A model generated the notes under the pieces. That model did no database searches. It saw nothing but the letters and a program-made list of their open reading frames with translations, and was not told the DNA's origin. DNA of 64,000 nt. Source: SIAQ01 sp963767835. GTDB lineage: Bacteria > Planctomycetota > Planctomycetia > Gemmatales > Gemmataceae. The stretch spans positions 62,001 to 126,000 of the forward strand of contig CAVYFY010000025.1 of NCBI GenBank assembly GCA_963767835.1. Direction: 5' to 3'. Within the stretch, counting starts at the first letter, position 1; each line of letters starts with the position of its first letter. This document shows positions 22,389 through 30,769 of the stretch, piece by piece. The position numbers were made by a program, and so were the translations under genes.

Positions 22389-23525
22389 ATGAAGCAGCGC
22401 TTGCTGACGCCGGGGCCGACGCCGGTGCCCGAAGAGACCTTGCTCGAATTGGCCAAACCGATGGTCTATCATCGCACGCCGGAGTTTCGCGCCATGCTGG
22501 CCGAGACGCTGGCGGATTTGCAGAAGATCTTCGTTACGAAGAATCTCGTAGTTCCGCTGACCTGTTCCGGCACCGGCGCCATGGAAGCCGCCCTCGCCAA
22601 CAGCGTTCACGCCGGCGGCAAGGTCATCTGCCTGATTGCCGGCCGGTTCGGCGAGCGGTGGCGCAGCATCGCCAAGGCGTTCGGCATCGAGGCGGTCAGC
22701 GTCACCGTGCCGCTCGGCCAGGCAGTGCAGCCCGAGCAACTGGAGAAAGCGCTCGCCGCTCATCCCGACGCGGTCGCGGTCTGCTCGACGTTGAGCGAAA
22801 CCTCCACCGGCATTGGTCATGACATAGCCGCGTTCGGCAAGATCGTCGCGAAAACGCCGGCGCTGTTGCTCGTTGACGCGATCAGCGGCCTGGTGGCGAT
22901 GGAGTGCCGAACCGATGCGTGGTACATCGACATCTGCTGCACCGGGTCGCAGAAAGCGCTGATGATGCCGCCGGGTCTGGCATTCCTGTCGGTCAGCGAC
23001 AAGGCCTGGCAAGCGATCAACAAGAACACCAATCCGCGCACGTTCTATTTCGATCTCAAGAAAGCGAAGAAGAACCTGGAGACCAACGACACGCCGTACA
23101 CGCCGGCGCACACGATGATCCGCGCGATGCGGGTGAGCCTGAAGAAGATTCTCGCCGAAGGCATGGAGAATATCTGGGCCCGGCAGGCGAGATACGCCGC
23201 CGCCGCTCGCGCCGGATTTCAGGCAATCGGCATGGAAATTTTCCCGGCCCAGCCCAACAACGCGCTCACGATCGCCAAGATGCCAGCGGGCATCGACAGC
23301 TCCGCGCTCTTGAGCAAGCTCGAAAAGCAATTCGGCCTGAAACTCGCCAACGGCCAGGACGAGCTCAAGGGCAAAGTCATCCGCCTGGCCCACATGGGCT
23401 ACATCGACCAGTTCGACATCCTCGCCGGCATCGCCGGAGTGGAGTTGGTGCTGATGGAGATGGGCCATCCCGTCGAGCCGGGCAAGGGATTGGCGGCGGC
23501 GCAGCGCGTGTTTGCCCAAAAATGA
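22389..23525 (+). CDS. class V aminotransferase (serine-pyruvate/alanine-glyoxylate type)
   Basis: This 378-residue PLP enzyme starts MKQRLLTPGPTPVPEE. It has TCSGTGAMEAALAN (cofactor phosphate region), LLLVDAISGL (Asp to the pyridine nitrogen) and CCTGSQKALMMPPGLAFL with the Schiff-base Lys in SQKAL. The C-terminal small domain ends RLAHMGYIDQFDILAGIAGVE. It moves amino groups between serine or alanine and a keto acid. It lies 65 bases upstream of serA with only a palindrome between, which suggests a role in serine metabolism. ATG 22389 was chosen because the longer frame upstream does not match the family. Confidence 0.87.
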   Translation: MKQRLLTPGPTPVPEETLLELAKPMVYHRTPEFRAMLAETLADLQKIFVTKNLVVPLTCSGTGAMEAALANSVHAGGKVICLIAGRFGERWRSIAKAFGIEAVSVTVPLGQAVQPEQLEKALAAHPDAVAVCSTLSETSTGIGHDIAAFGKIVAKTPALLLVDAISGLVAMECRTDAWYIDICCTGSQKALMMPPGLAFLSVSDKAWQAINKNTNPRTFYFDLKKAKKNLETNDTPYTPAHTMIRAMRVSLKKILAEGMENIWARQARYAAAARAGFQAIGMEIFPAQPNNALTIAKMPAGIDSSALLSKLEKQFGLKLANGQDELKGKVIRLAHMGYIDQFDILAGIAGVELVLMEMGHPVEPGKGLAAAQRVFAQK

Positions 23526-23528
23526 CCG

Positions 23529-23578
23529 CGCTTGCGTTTAGCGTTCGCATGGTGCCAAGCGAACGCTAAACGCAAGCG
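23529..23578. repeat. 50-bp palindrome, family 1
   Basis: Arms start CGCTTGCGTTTAGCG and share the core with the 11158-11205 palindrome. It fills the gap between the aminotransferase stop and serA, and would form a strong hairpin in their mRNA. Confidence 0.9.
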
Positions 23579-23590
23579 GAAGGAATCCCT

Positions 23591-25210
23591 ATGCCACGCA
23601 TTTTCATTAGCGATAAGCTCGGCGCCGGCGGCTTTGAATTGATCAAGACCGCCGGTCTGGATTTGGACAATCGGCCCGGCCTGAAGGACGCCGAACTCGC
23701 GGCAGCGCTGCAAGCCGCGGACGGCATGATCGTCCGCAGCGAGACGAAAGTCACCGCCGAATTGCTGGAGAAGCCGGGCAAACTGCGGGCGATCGTGCGG
23801 GCTGGGGTCGGCGTGGACAATATCGATGTCGGTGCCGCAACGCGCCAGGGCATCATCGTCATGAACACGCCCGGCGCCAACACCACCAGCACCGCCGAGC
23901 ACACGATCACCATGCTGATGGCCCTGGCCCGGCACATTCCCGCTGCCGACGCCAGCGTGCGCATGAACAAATGGGAGCGATCCAAATTCGTCGGCTCGCA
24001 GCTTGCCGGCAAAACGCTTGGCGTCGTCGGCTTGGGGCGCGTTGGCCGCGAGGTCGCCCGCCGCGCCGCCGGCCTCGATATGAAAGTGATCGGCTTCGAT
24101 CCGTTCTTCTCGGCCGATTTCGCGGGCAAGCTCGGCATCGAGACCGCGCCCGACCTGGCGAGCCTGTTGCCAAAGGTTGATTTCCTCACCGTACACACAC
24201 CGCTGTCGCCGGAGACGACGAACCTGATCGGCGCCGCCCAGATTACCGCCATGAAAAAGGGGACGCGGCTCATTAATTGCGCTCGCGGCGGCATCATCAA
24301 TGAGGAGGCCCTGGCGGACGGGTTACGCTCGGGACATCTCGCGGGGGCCGCCCTCGACGTGTTTGTGCACGAACCCCCCGCTGGCGACCATCCGCTCTTG
24401 AAGCTGCCCAACGTCGTCGTCACGCCGCACCTGGGGGCGTCAACCACAGAGGCGCAGGAAACCGTCGCCCTGGAGGCGGCCCAGCTTCTGATCGATTACC
24501 TGACGAAAGGGGCCGTGCAGTTTGCGGTCAACATGGCCGCCGTCGATCGGGCGGAATTGGCAGAAGTGAAGCTGTACATCGATATGGCCCGCAGGCTTGG
24601 CCTGCTGCACGCCCAAATGGCGCAAGGGGCGATCACGCGGGCCCAACTCACCTACCGCGGCGACGTCGCTAGCCGCAGCACCCGGCTCATCACCGCCGCC
24701 TTCGCCGCCGGCTTGCTCGAAAAGCGCCTCGATCAACACGTCAATATCGTCAACGCCACCCTGATCGCCCGCGAGCGCGGCATCGACATCGTCGAGCAAT
24801 CGGTCGCCAAAAAGGGCGATTTCTCGACGCTCATTCAAGCCGACGTCAGCACCGACAAGAAATCCTACACCGCCGCCGGTACGCTGTTTGGCAACCAATT
24901 CCTGCGCCTGGTTCAGCTTGGCCCGTACCATCTCGACGCCTACATGGACGGCATCATGCTCCTTTTCACGCACCGCGATGTGCCGGGCTTGATCGGCTTC
25001 ATCGGCACCATCTTCGGCAAACACAACGTCAACATCGCCCAGATGACGGTCGGCCGACAATTGCCCGGCGGCGAAGCGATCGCGGTGCTCAATCTCGACA
25101 GCCAACCGCCGGAAGCAGCACTAAACGAAGTGAGAGCGCACGCCAAGATCACGAGCTTGAGCGTGGTGCGGCTGCCGCCGGCGGGAGAGATGCCGGTGTG
25201 GTTTGGATGA
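23591..25210 (+). CDS. serA: D-3-phosphoglycerate dehydrogenase
   Basis: This 539-residue enzyme performs the first step of serine synthesis, oxidising 3-phosphoglycerate with NAD. The N-terminal substrate domain is followed by the Rossmann domain (VVGLGRVGREVARRA, about residues 145-160), the catalytic Arg in NCARGGIINEEAL, the Glu in HEPPAGDHPLL and the His in TPHLGASTTEAQE. The intervening ASB domain and a C-terminal ACT domain (HRDVPGLIGFIGTIFGKHNVNIAQMTV) make it the long form, which is often feedback-regulated by serine. ATG 23591 has GGAAGG upstream. It may share a transcript with the aminotransferase. Confidence 0.95.
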   Translation: MPRIFISDKLGAGGFELIKTAGLDLDNRPGLKDAELAAALQAADGMIVRSETKVTAELLEKPGKLRAIVRAGVGVDNIDVGAATRQGIIVMNTPGANTTSTAEHTITMLMALARHIPAADASVRMNKWERSKFVGSQLAGKTLGVVGLGRVGREVARRAAGLDMKVIGFDPFFSADFAGKLGIETAPDLASLLPKVDFLTVHTPLSPETTNLIGAAQITAMKKGTRLINCARGGIINEEALADGLRSGHLAGAALDVFVHEPPAGDHPLLKLPNVVVTPHLGASTTEAQETVALEAAQLLIDYLTKGAVQFAVNMAAVDRAELAEVKLYIDMARRLGLLHAQMAQGAITRAQLTYRGDVASRSTRLITAAFAAGLLEKRLDQHVNIVNATLIARERGIDIVEQSVAKKGDFSTLIQADVSTDKKSYTAAGTLFGNQFLRLVQLGPYHLDAYMDGIMLLFTHRDVPGLIGFIGTIFGKHNVNIAQMTVGRQLPGGEAIAVLNLDSQPPEAALNEVRAHAKITSLSVVRLPPAGEMPVWFG

Positions 25211-25240
25211 GGTTGGTATTTGTCCCGGCCAAGCAAGGGA

Positions 25241-25269
25241 TTGACACACCGCCGCGGCCGTGCTATAGT
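25241..25269 (+). promoter_or_regulatory. near-consensus sigma70 promoter of the GntR-ABC operon
   Basis: TTGACA (25241-25246) and TATAGT (25264-25269) are separated by exactly 17 bases. This is the best promoter in the window and predicts a start near 25276. Confidence 0.85.
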
Positions 25270-25281
25270 GCATTAGTGTAC
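25268..25281 (+). promoter_or_regulatory. candidate operator of the GntR/YtrA regulator
   Basis: GTGCATTAGTGTAC is a dyad (GTnCAnTAnTGnAC) that overlaps the -10 end and the start site. A repressor bound there would block transcription, so self-regulation by the first gene is likely. Confidence 0.5.
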
Positions 25282-25300
25282 CAGAGCGGAGGGGGAGCGA

Positions 25301-25696
25301 ATGCTCATCGACCCGAAAAGCCCGGTTCCGATCTTTCAGCAGATCGCCGCGCAGCTTCGACAACAGATCGCCGTTGGGGTTTACGGGTCGAATGAATCAC
25401 TCCCCTCCCTGCGAAGCCTGGCGGCGGACATCCAGGTCAATCCCAACACGGTGCAGAGAGCCTATGAGGCGCTGATCCGCGAAAGGCTTGTCGAATCACG
25501 GCGCGGAGCCGGCTTTTTCGTGGTTGATCGAGCCGGCGCAGCCGGAACGACCGAGGTCGAGAAACGCATTCATCGCCAGTTGTCCCGCGTCATTGCCAGT
25601 GGCCTCAAGAGGCGGATTGCGCCTGAGCGTATGCGAACGCTTTTTCGCGAAGCGCTCGACAGCCAGGTAGCCGCTGCGAGTCGGAGGACACCATGA
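25301..25696 (+). CDS. GntR-family transcriptional regulator, YtrA type
   Basis: This 131-residue protein has the winged-helix DNA-binding domain PIFQQIAAQLRQQIAVGVY, then LPSLRSLAADIQVNPNTVQRAYEALIRERLVESRRGAGFFV, the hallmark of GntR proteins. Only a short helical C-terminus follows, as in the YtrA subgroup, which has no large effector domain. YtrA regulators usually sit first in an operon with ABC transporter genes and repress it. That is the layout here: its stop codon overlaps the ATG of the ABC ATPase (ATGA). Confidence 0.9.
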   Translation: MLIDPKSPVPIFQQIAAQLRQQIAVGVYGSNESLPSLRSLAADIQVNPNTVQRAYEALIRERLVESRRGAGFFVVDRAGAAGTTEVEKRIHRQLSRVIASGLKRRIAPERMRTLFREALDSQVAAASRRTP

Positions 25697-26597
25697 CCAC
25701 CACACTCATCGAGTTCTCCGCCGTCACCAAAGAGTTCAAGAACCACAAGGCGACGGACTCGCTGAATTTGCATTTCAACGGCAAGAGCACTGTGGGCCTG
25801 CTCGGCCCGAACGGGGCCGGCAAGACGACGTGCCTGAAGATGATGATCGGCCTATTGCGCCCGACCGCTGGCTCGGTGTCGATCTTCGGATGCGATGTAT
25901 CTTCCGAAGCCCCAAGGTTCGCCAGCAGATTGGTTACGTCCCGGAAGACCCCTGGCTCTACCCCTGGATGACCGTTCGCCAGGTCGTTCGATTCGCCTCA
26001 TCCATGTACGATCGTTGGTCGAGCGGTCTCGCTGAAGACCTTCTGGTCAGTCTTGATCTGCCTTCGGACCGTGTGGTCAAGAACCTTTCGAAAGGAATGC
26101 GCGTCAAAGCGGCGCTCCTTGTTGCCCTGGCCCATCGTCCCCGCGTGCTGATCCTGGACGAACCAATGTCAGGACTCGACCCGCTTGCCCGGGATGAATT
26201 GATCGAGATTCTTGTCAAATGGAGAAGCGAAGACACCGAGTGTGTCATTCTTTCGTCTCATCAGATCGACGATGTCGCTCGACTTGCGGACGAGGTGGTC
26301 ATTCTCAATGCCGGCAAACTGCTTGTGCATGCGCCCATCGATGATTTGATTGGGACCGCGAAACGCGTCGAGGCCGTCCTGTTGGACGGCCGCCTTCCCG
26401 AACGTGTCTTGCAACAAACCGTGTGGCAGCGCGTTGATCGGCGAAACTGGTCGATGACCTTGCATCCGTTCGATGCGGCGATGGTCGATACCTTGCGGTA
26501 TGCAAACCCGATCTCGTCCGCAACTGTGATCGACATCGGCCTGGAGCAGATCTTTAAGGACTTTATTCGAGGAACGGCGCCATGCTGCGCACCCTGA
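25693..26597 (+). CDS. ABC transporter ATP-binding protein (one frameshift)
   Basis: Walker A is GPNGAGKTT (about residue 38), the signature is NLSKGMRVKAALLVALAHRP, Walker B is VLILDEPMSGLDP, and the H-loop is ILSSHQIDDVARLADE. It would power the permease encoded next. The frame breaks near 25905: reading GAA GCC CCC AAG, with one more C, restores SSEAPKVRQQIGYVPEDPW, so a base is probably missing from a C run. The C-terminal part (about 80 residues) is variable as usual. Its last codons overlap the ATG of the permease gene. Confidence 0.88.
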
Positions 26598-27247
26598 TTT
26601 GAAAAGACGTGTTGGCCAATCGCTTTCCGCTCTCTCTCGCCGCTGGCTTGCTCGTTGCGTCCTATTGTGGGACGGCAATCTTTTATTCGCTGGATGCTTC
26701 GCTCACTGCCCACTCATGGGGACGGCGATTAGAAGAGATCTTGCTCGCGGCCAGTCTGTACAGTCACGCCACTGCCCAACTGTCACTGGCCGTGCTAGCA
26801 GGAAACCTGGTCGCCAGTGAACGAGTCAATCGCTCGGCCGAGTTTCTAACCTATTTACCGCCAAGTCGCGGCATGGTGTTGACGGCGAAGGCCACGGTAC
26901 TTGGCGTCTCGGCGCTCGTCTTACTGTTAGTCCCGCTCTCTATTGCTGGGTTGACGGCGTTGGTCGGGAAGCCTCCCTCGGCCGACAACCTGCTTATCAT
27001 CGTTGCCACCCTCTCGGCGATTGGCTTTTGTGCATCCGGAATCGGCTGGCTTGCCTCCTGTTGCCTTCAAAGCAACGCCGTCGCGGTCCTCTTCGCCATT
27101 CTCACGCCCTGGATCCTGGCAATTGCAATCAAGCACCTGTGCAGAGATCCAGAGTCTACGGCAATCCTGATCGCCGCAAACCTGGCCACCGGTCTGGCCG
27201 GATTCCTGTTCGGCACGAGACACTACCTCAATCGCGTGGAACCTTGA
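26582..27247 (+). CDS. ABC-2-type permease with an in-frame TGA after six codons
   Basis: The natural start is ATG 26582, overlapping the ATPase end. The reading is M-L-R-T-L-I-stop-K-D-V-L-A-N-R, where TGA 26600-26602 replaces what is probably a Trp or other sense codon. The frame then stays open to 27247, with a possible restart at GTG 26609. The remaining protein has about six membrane segments (LSLAAGLLVASYCG, VLGVSALVLLLVPLSIAG, LLIIVATLSAIGFCASGIGWLA and others), fitting an exporter subunit of the YtrA-linked type. The TGA could be a nonsense mutation, a base error, or tolerated by restart. Confidence 0.7.
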
Positions 27248-27264
27248 CCAAACGGGGCTGATTT

Positions 27265-28295
27265 ATGTGCCGTTCGATGCTTTCCAGGATGCAGTTAGTT
27301 GCGTGCATTTTCGTTCCACTCCTTGTGTTGGTGGGCGCTTATGGGTTGGTACGGGTTTCACTTCCTGGCGCCGGAGATGTGGAAACAGCCGACGACGATT
27401 TCAGCGAGGAAGAGCGGATCGGGCAAATCACCGATGCCTTCAGGCTCTATGCACAAGCGTTTGAGAATCGTTTCCCGGAGGTTGATCGCCTCTATGGGGA
27501 TGAGCTGATGGCGGCGGTCAGAGAGAAACTCAAAACTCCCCCTTACGCAGGGCGCTCAACCGGTTTTGGCTTCGGTCGTTTGACGTTTCTGCAACGAAAT
27601 GACCCGACATTCGGCTATCACGGTTCGGGAGCCAAGCTCGGGGACGTCAAGCGCGTGCTCGTGCATTGGTCAACAGCGGACAGCATGTCGCAAGTCATGT
27701 CTGTGATCTTTGTCATCGCGAGGTCGAGCACCGCGAGTTGTTGTCGATTCTTTCGCCCTGGCAAACGCTCGCCAATCAATGTGTCGTGCGGGTCGGTTCC
27801 GGTGGATCAGGAACGGTCATTACTGCAAACGGATTGATTGTCACAGCAGATCATGTCCTGCCTTCGAAATGTTCGAGTGTTGATATCCGTTTTGCCGATG
27901 GCCGTGTGATCGCATCGAAAGTGGAAAGCCGTAGCAAACGATTCGACGTTGCGGTTCTCAAGATTCCCGTCGATCAGCCGATCCCCTTCATTCGGCTCGC
28001 AGAACGACGCGTTGCCAACGACGAGCCGGCTGCAGTCATCGGCTTTGTCGGCGGCCGTACCGAGCCACTGATTCGCAACGTGCGAACGGTCCAGTACGTC
28101 CTGGATGAATTGATTACGACCTGGAATAAAGTCGGCGGCGGCGATTCCGGTGGGGCCGCACTTGACGCGAAGGGCTGTCTCATCGGTGTTCTCCTGGGGC
28201 CGGCCGATCCCTACCCAAGAACCTGCCGAACGATTTCTTCTCTCACGCTGCTGAAGGCGTTTCCGGTTCTGAGCGAAAAAGCCAACCTCAAGTGA
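27265..28295 (+). CDS. membrane-anchored trypsin-like serine protease (frameshift in the middle)
   Basis: The first frame starts with a signal anchor (LVACIFVPLLVLVGAYGLV) followed by an acidic helical region that is not recognised. The second frame has a complete trypsin-like core: ITANGLIVTADHVLP (His), KRFDVAVLKIPV (Asp) and WNKVGGGDSGGAALDAKG (Ser). The switch lies between about 27690 and 27730. Because both frames read well up to that point, the exact site is unclear. It is the last gene of the GntR-ABC operon, 17 bases after the permease, so it may act on the exported substrate or protect the envelope. Confidence 0.7.
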
Positions 28296-28303
28296 GCCGG
28301 AAA

Positions 28304-28500
28304 CGCATGTTCCTCACGGAAAGCTCTTTGCCACTGCCGGACAAGTCGGCGGGGAAGGCAAATCCGTCGAGCTTCTCCTGTGGGACGCAGAGATAGGGGA
28401 AATCACAAAGACCTTCCCGGACCAAACGATGCAGGTAAGCTCCCTCGCCTTCTCCCCCGACAGCAGCACGTTGGCCATCGGCGGCCTGGCCCGCGCCACC
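28304..28500 (+). pseudogene. WD40-repeat fragment
   Basis: The plus strand reads HGKLFATAGQVGGEGKSVEL, then LLWDAEIGEITKTF and VSSLAFSPDSSTLAIGG, a clear piece of a WD40 propeller (usually found in planctomycete kinase-WD40 proteins). There is no start codon or remaining domains, and it runs into a palindromic repeat. It is a gene remnant. Confidence 0.65.
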
Positions 28501-28518
28501 GCGCGCCAATGGCCCACT

Positions 28519-28585
28519 GCAAAAGCGCGCAGCTTGCTGCGCAATCCTGGCCGCGCGCTCTGGCCGGGCCACAGCGCGCTTTTGG
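28519..28585. repeat. palindromic repeat with GCAAAAGCGCGC arms
   Basis: The arms CAAAAGCGCGC and GCGCGCTTTTG enclose about 40 GC-rich bases. It lies between the WD40 remnant and a small gene. Confidence 0.6.
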
Positions 28586-28678
28586 CCTCATGCTAAAACG
28601 CTGCTGACAATGTGGCCGTGCAGCCACGCGGCACCTGGAAACACGCTCCATGTACAAACTGTGTACGAACTGTTTTAG

Positions 28679-28981
28679 TTAGGATCGCGGCCGTTGCCTA
28701 GGGGCGGCGAGTCGCAAGGCTACGTCAAGCGCATCAATAATCTGTTGGTCGCTTCCCGTGAGTGAATGCGATTCTTGGCCGAACCCAATCGAATCAAGCA
28801 TGTGGCTGAAGTTTTTGGCCGTCGCCGATTTATTGGAGACCGGGACTTCGAATTGAAGCGTCAACTTTGATGGATCATCGTTCGTGTGGATCACGGCGCA
28901 GAACTCGTAGGGCTTAATTCCTTGACGGTCGGCGAGCTCATTGACTTTGGTTAGAATCGCGATCTCGATGTTGTCCAGCAT
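28679..28981 (-). CDS. small hypothetical protein (100 residues)
   Basis: The protein starts MLDNIEIAILTKVNELADRQ at ATG 28981, continues through a plausible alpha/beta sequence (GIKPYEFCAVIHTNDDPSKL) and ends with an Arg-rich tail. No signal peptide or membrane segment is visible. I do not recognise the family. The composition is balanced and the frame is isolated, which makes it likely real. Start could be upstream, but ATG 28981 fits best. Confidence 0.55.
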   Translation of the reverse strand: MLDNIEIAILTKVNELADRQGIKPYEFCAVIHTNDDPSKLTLQFEVPVSNKSATAKNFSHMLDSIGFGQESHSLTGSDQQIIDALDVALRLAAPRQRPRS

Positions 28982-29404
28982 TGCCTCGCTCCGTTGGCGC
29001 GTATACACGCACGAAAACTTTCCCGTGTCAAGAAATGTTGTCTCGACCCGGAGGTTCCTTTGAGCATCGTCGAAGTCGCCGACGACGGTTGGAGTCCGTG
29101 GCGAAATACGGCCTGCAAACGGTTTCCGCCGTTGTCGTTCCGTGGATGCTGTTTTCAGGAGGTGTAATCGTGCAATGAATCAACGAAACCGCAATTGGAA
29201 TAAGCAGTTGCGCATGTTGCGCATCAGTAATTCATTGCAGGCCGGTCCGCCCTTCGTTACCTTTGGTGCAATCGTCATTTCCCGCCCAGTTTAACCATTG
29301 GAACCCTGGGCAAAAGCGAATCGTTGCCAATAATTGGCGAAATTGGCCGATATTGGGGACGGTGCGTTCAGGAACCCCGCCCTCGCGCTTCGGGCTGAGA
29401 ACGT
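28982..29404. other. 423-bp intergenic region
   Basis: I see no gene, strong hairpin or clear promoter here. It separates a minus-strand small gene from the plus-strand S8 peptidase and must hold both promoters. Confidence 0.5.
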
Positions 29405-30715
29405 ATGGCTCGCTATTGTCATCGGTTGTGGCTCGGCATCTGCCTCGCGCTGTCGGCGTGTGCTCCGAAAGCGCCGCCGGCGGTTTCCATCGAGCAGACG
29501 GCGCACGAGAGCGTCGCCGCCGATGTCCCCGAGCGAGCCGAGCATCTCGCCAATCTCGGCATCGATCGCTGGCATCGCGACGGCCTGCGCGGGCAGAATG
29601 TCAAGATCGCCGTCCTCGATAGCGGGTTTCGCGAATTCCGCCAATTCCTCGGCAACGGTCTTCCGCGCAGCGTCCGCACGCGCTCCTTCCGCAAGGACCG
29701 CAATCTCGAAGCCCGCGACAGCCAGCATGGCATCCTGTGCGCGGAAGTGCTGCACGCCCTCGCCCCGGACGCCGAGCTGCTGCTGGTGAATTGGGAGCCG
29801 GACGATCCGCAGGCGTTTCTCGAGGCGGTTCGCTGGGTGAAGTCGCAAGGGGCGAAGATCGCGTCGTGCTCGCTCATCATGCCGAGCTGGTCGGACGGCG
29901 AAGGGGGTGGCGAGGTGCAGCGCGGCCTCGGCCAGATTCTCGGCGACGGCAAGGGGTCACGCGATCTGCTATTTTTCGCCAGCGCTGGCAACACGGCGCA
30001 ACGGCACTGGTGCGGCCATTACGCACCGGACGCCAACGGCTGGCATCAATGGCGTGAAGGAACTCCCGCCAACACGTTGACGCCGTGGGGTTCCGAGCGC
30101 GTTGCCGTCGAATTCTACGGGCCGACGCGTCGCGCTTTCGAGCTACACGTCATCGACTCGGCAACAGGCTTGGCGATCGGGCGCACGCATTTGCAGGTCG
30201 ATGCGACCGGGAGCGCGGGCCGAGCCGTCGTTCGCTTCGAGCCGTCGCCGGGAGCGCTGTACCAGGTGAGAGTTCGCGGCGTGGAATCCGGCAGAGCCGA
30301 AGCGGAGGCATTTCATCTTGTGGTCCTGGGAGGATCGCTGAATCACACGACGAACCGCGGCAGCATCGCGTTTCCCGGCGACGGAGCTCGCGTGATCGCT
30401 GTCGGCGCGGTGGACGCCAAAGGGCAGCGACTGGCGTACAGCTCCTGCGGGCCGAACTCGCGGCTGCCCAAGCCGGACCTAGTGGCGACCGTGCCGTTCC
30501 CGAGCCAGTGCCGGGCGCGTCCCTTTGCGGGCACGTCGGCAGCCGCGCCGCAAGCCGCGGGCTTGGCGGCGCTGTTGTGGTCGCAGCATCCCGACTGGCT
30601 GCCGGAGCGGATCGCCCAGGCGCTGCGCGAATCTGCCATTGACCTGGGGCCGCCGGGCCACGATTCCGAAACGGGGTATGGGCTGATTCGGCTGCCGGCG
30701 AGCCGTGCTCCGTAA
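29405..30715 (+). CDS. S8 (subtilisin-family) peptidase, lipoprotein
   Basis: The 436-residue protein has a lipoprotein signal (WLGICLALSAC). The subtilase triad is visible: Asp in KIAVLDSGFREF, His in DSQHGILCAEVLHAL and Ser in FAGTSAAAPQAAGLAALLW. Between His and Ser lies an inserted beta-rich segment of about 150 residues (PWGSERVAVEFYGPTRRAF...) that could be a pre-peptidase-like or substrate-binding part. It would degrade proteins outside the cytoplasm. Its stop codon and last residues (SRAP) lie within a palindrome shared with the convergent M48 gene. Confidence 0.88.
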   Translation: MARYCHRLWLGICLALSACAPKAPPAVSIEQTAHESVAADVPERAEHLANLGIDRWHRDGLRGQNVKIAVLDSGFREFRQFLGNGLPRSVRTRSFRKDRNLEARDSQHGILCAEVLHALAPDAELLLVNWEPDDPQAFLEAVRWVKSQGAKIASCSLIMPSWSDGEGGGEVQRGLGQILGDGKGSRDLLFFASAGNTAQRHWCGHYAPDANGWHQWREGTPANTLTPWGSERVAVEFYGPTRRAFELHVIDSATGLAIGRTHLQVDATGSAGRAVVRFEPSPGALYQVRVRGVESGRAEAEAFHLVVLGGSLNHTTNRGSIAFPGDGARVIAVGAVDAKGQRLAYSSCGPNSRLPKPDLVATVPFPSQCRARPFAGTSAAAPQAAGLAALLWSQHPDWLPERIAQALRESAIDLGPPGHDSETGYGLIRLPASRAP

Positions 30716-30769
30716 GGAGCCGGTTGCAGTGCCGGCGCGCAACCGGCTCCTTACGGAGCTCGGCTCGCC
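30697..30769. repeat. palindrome carrying the stop codons of two convergent genes
   Basis: Arms of about 31 bases around GCTCCGTAAGGAGCCGGTTG enclose a short GC-rich loop. Each arm ends the adjacent gene with the same codons for Ser-Arg-Ala-Pro-stop. It can form a hairpin in either transcript and may end both. Confidence 0.85.
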
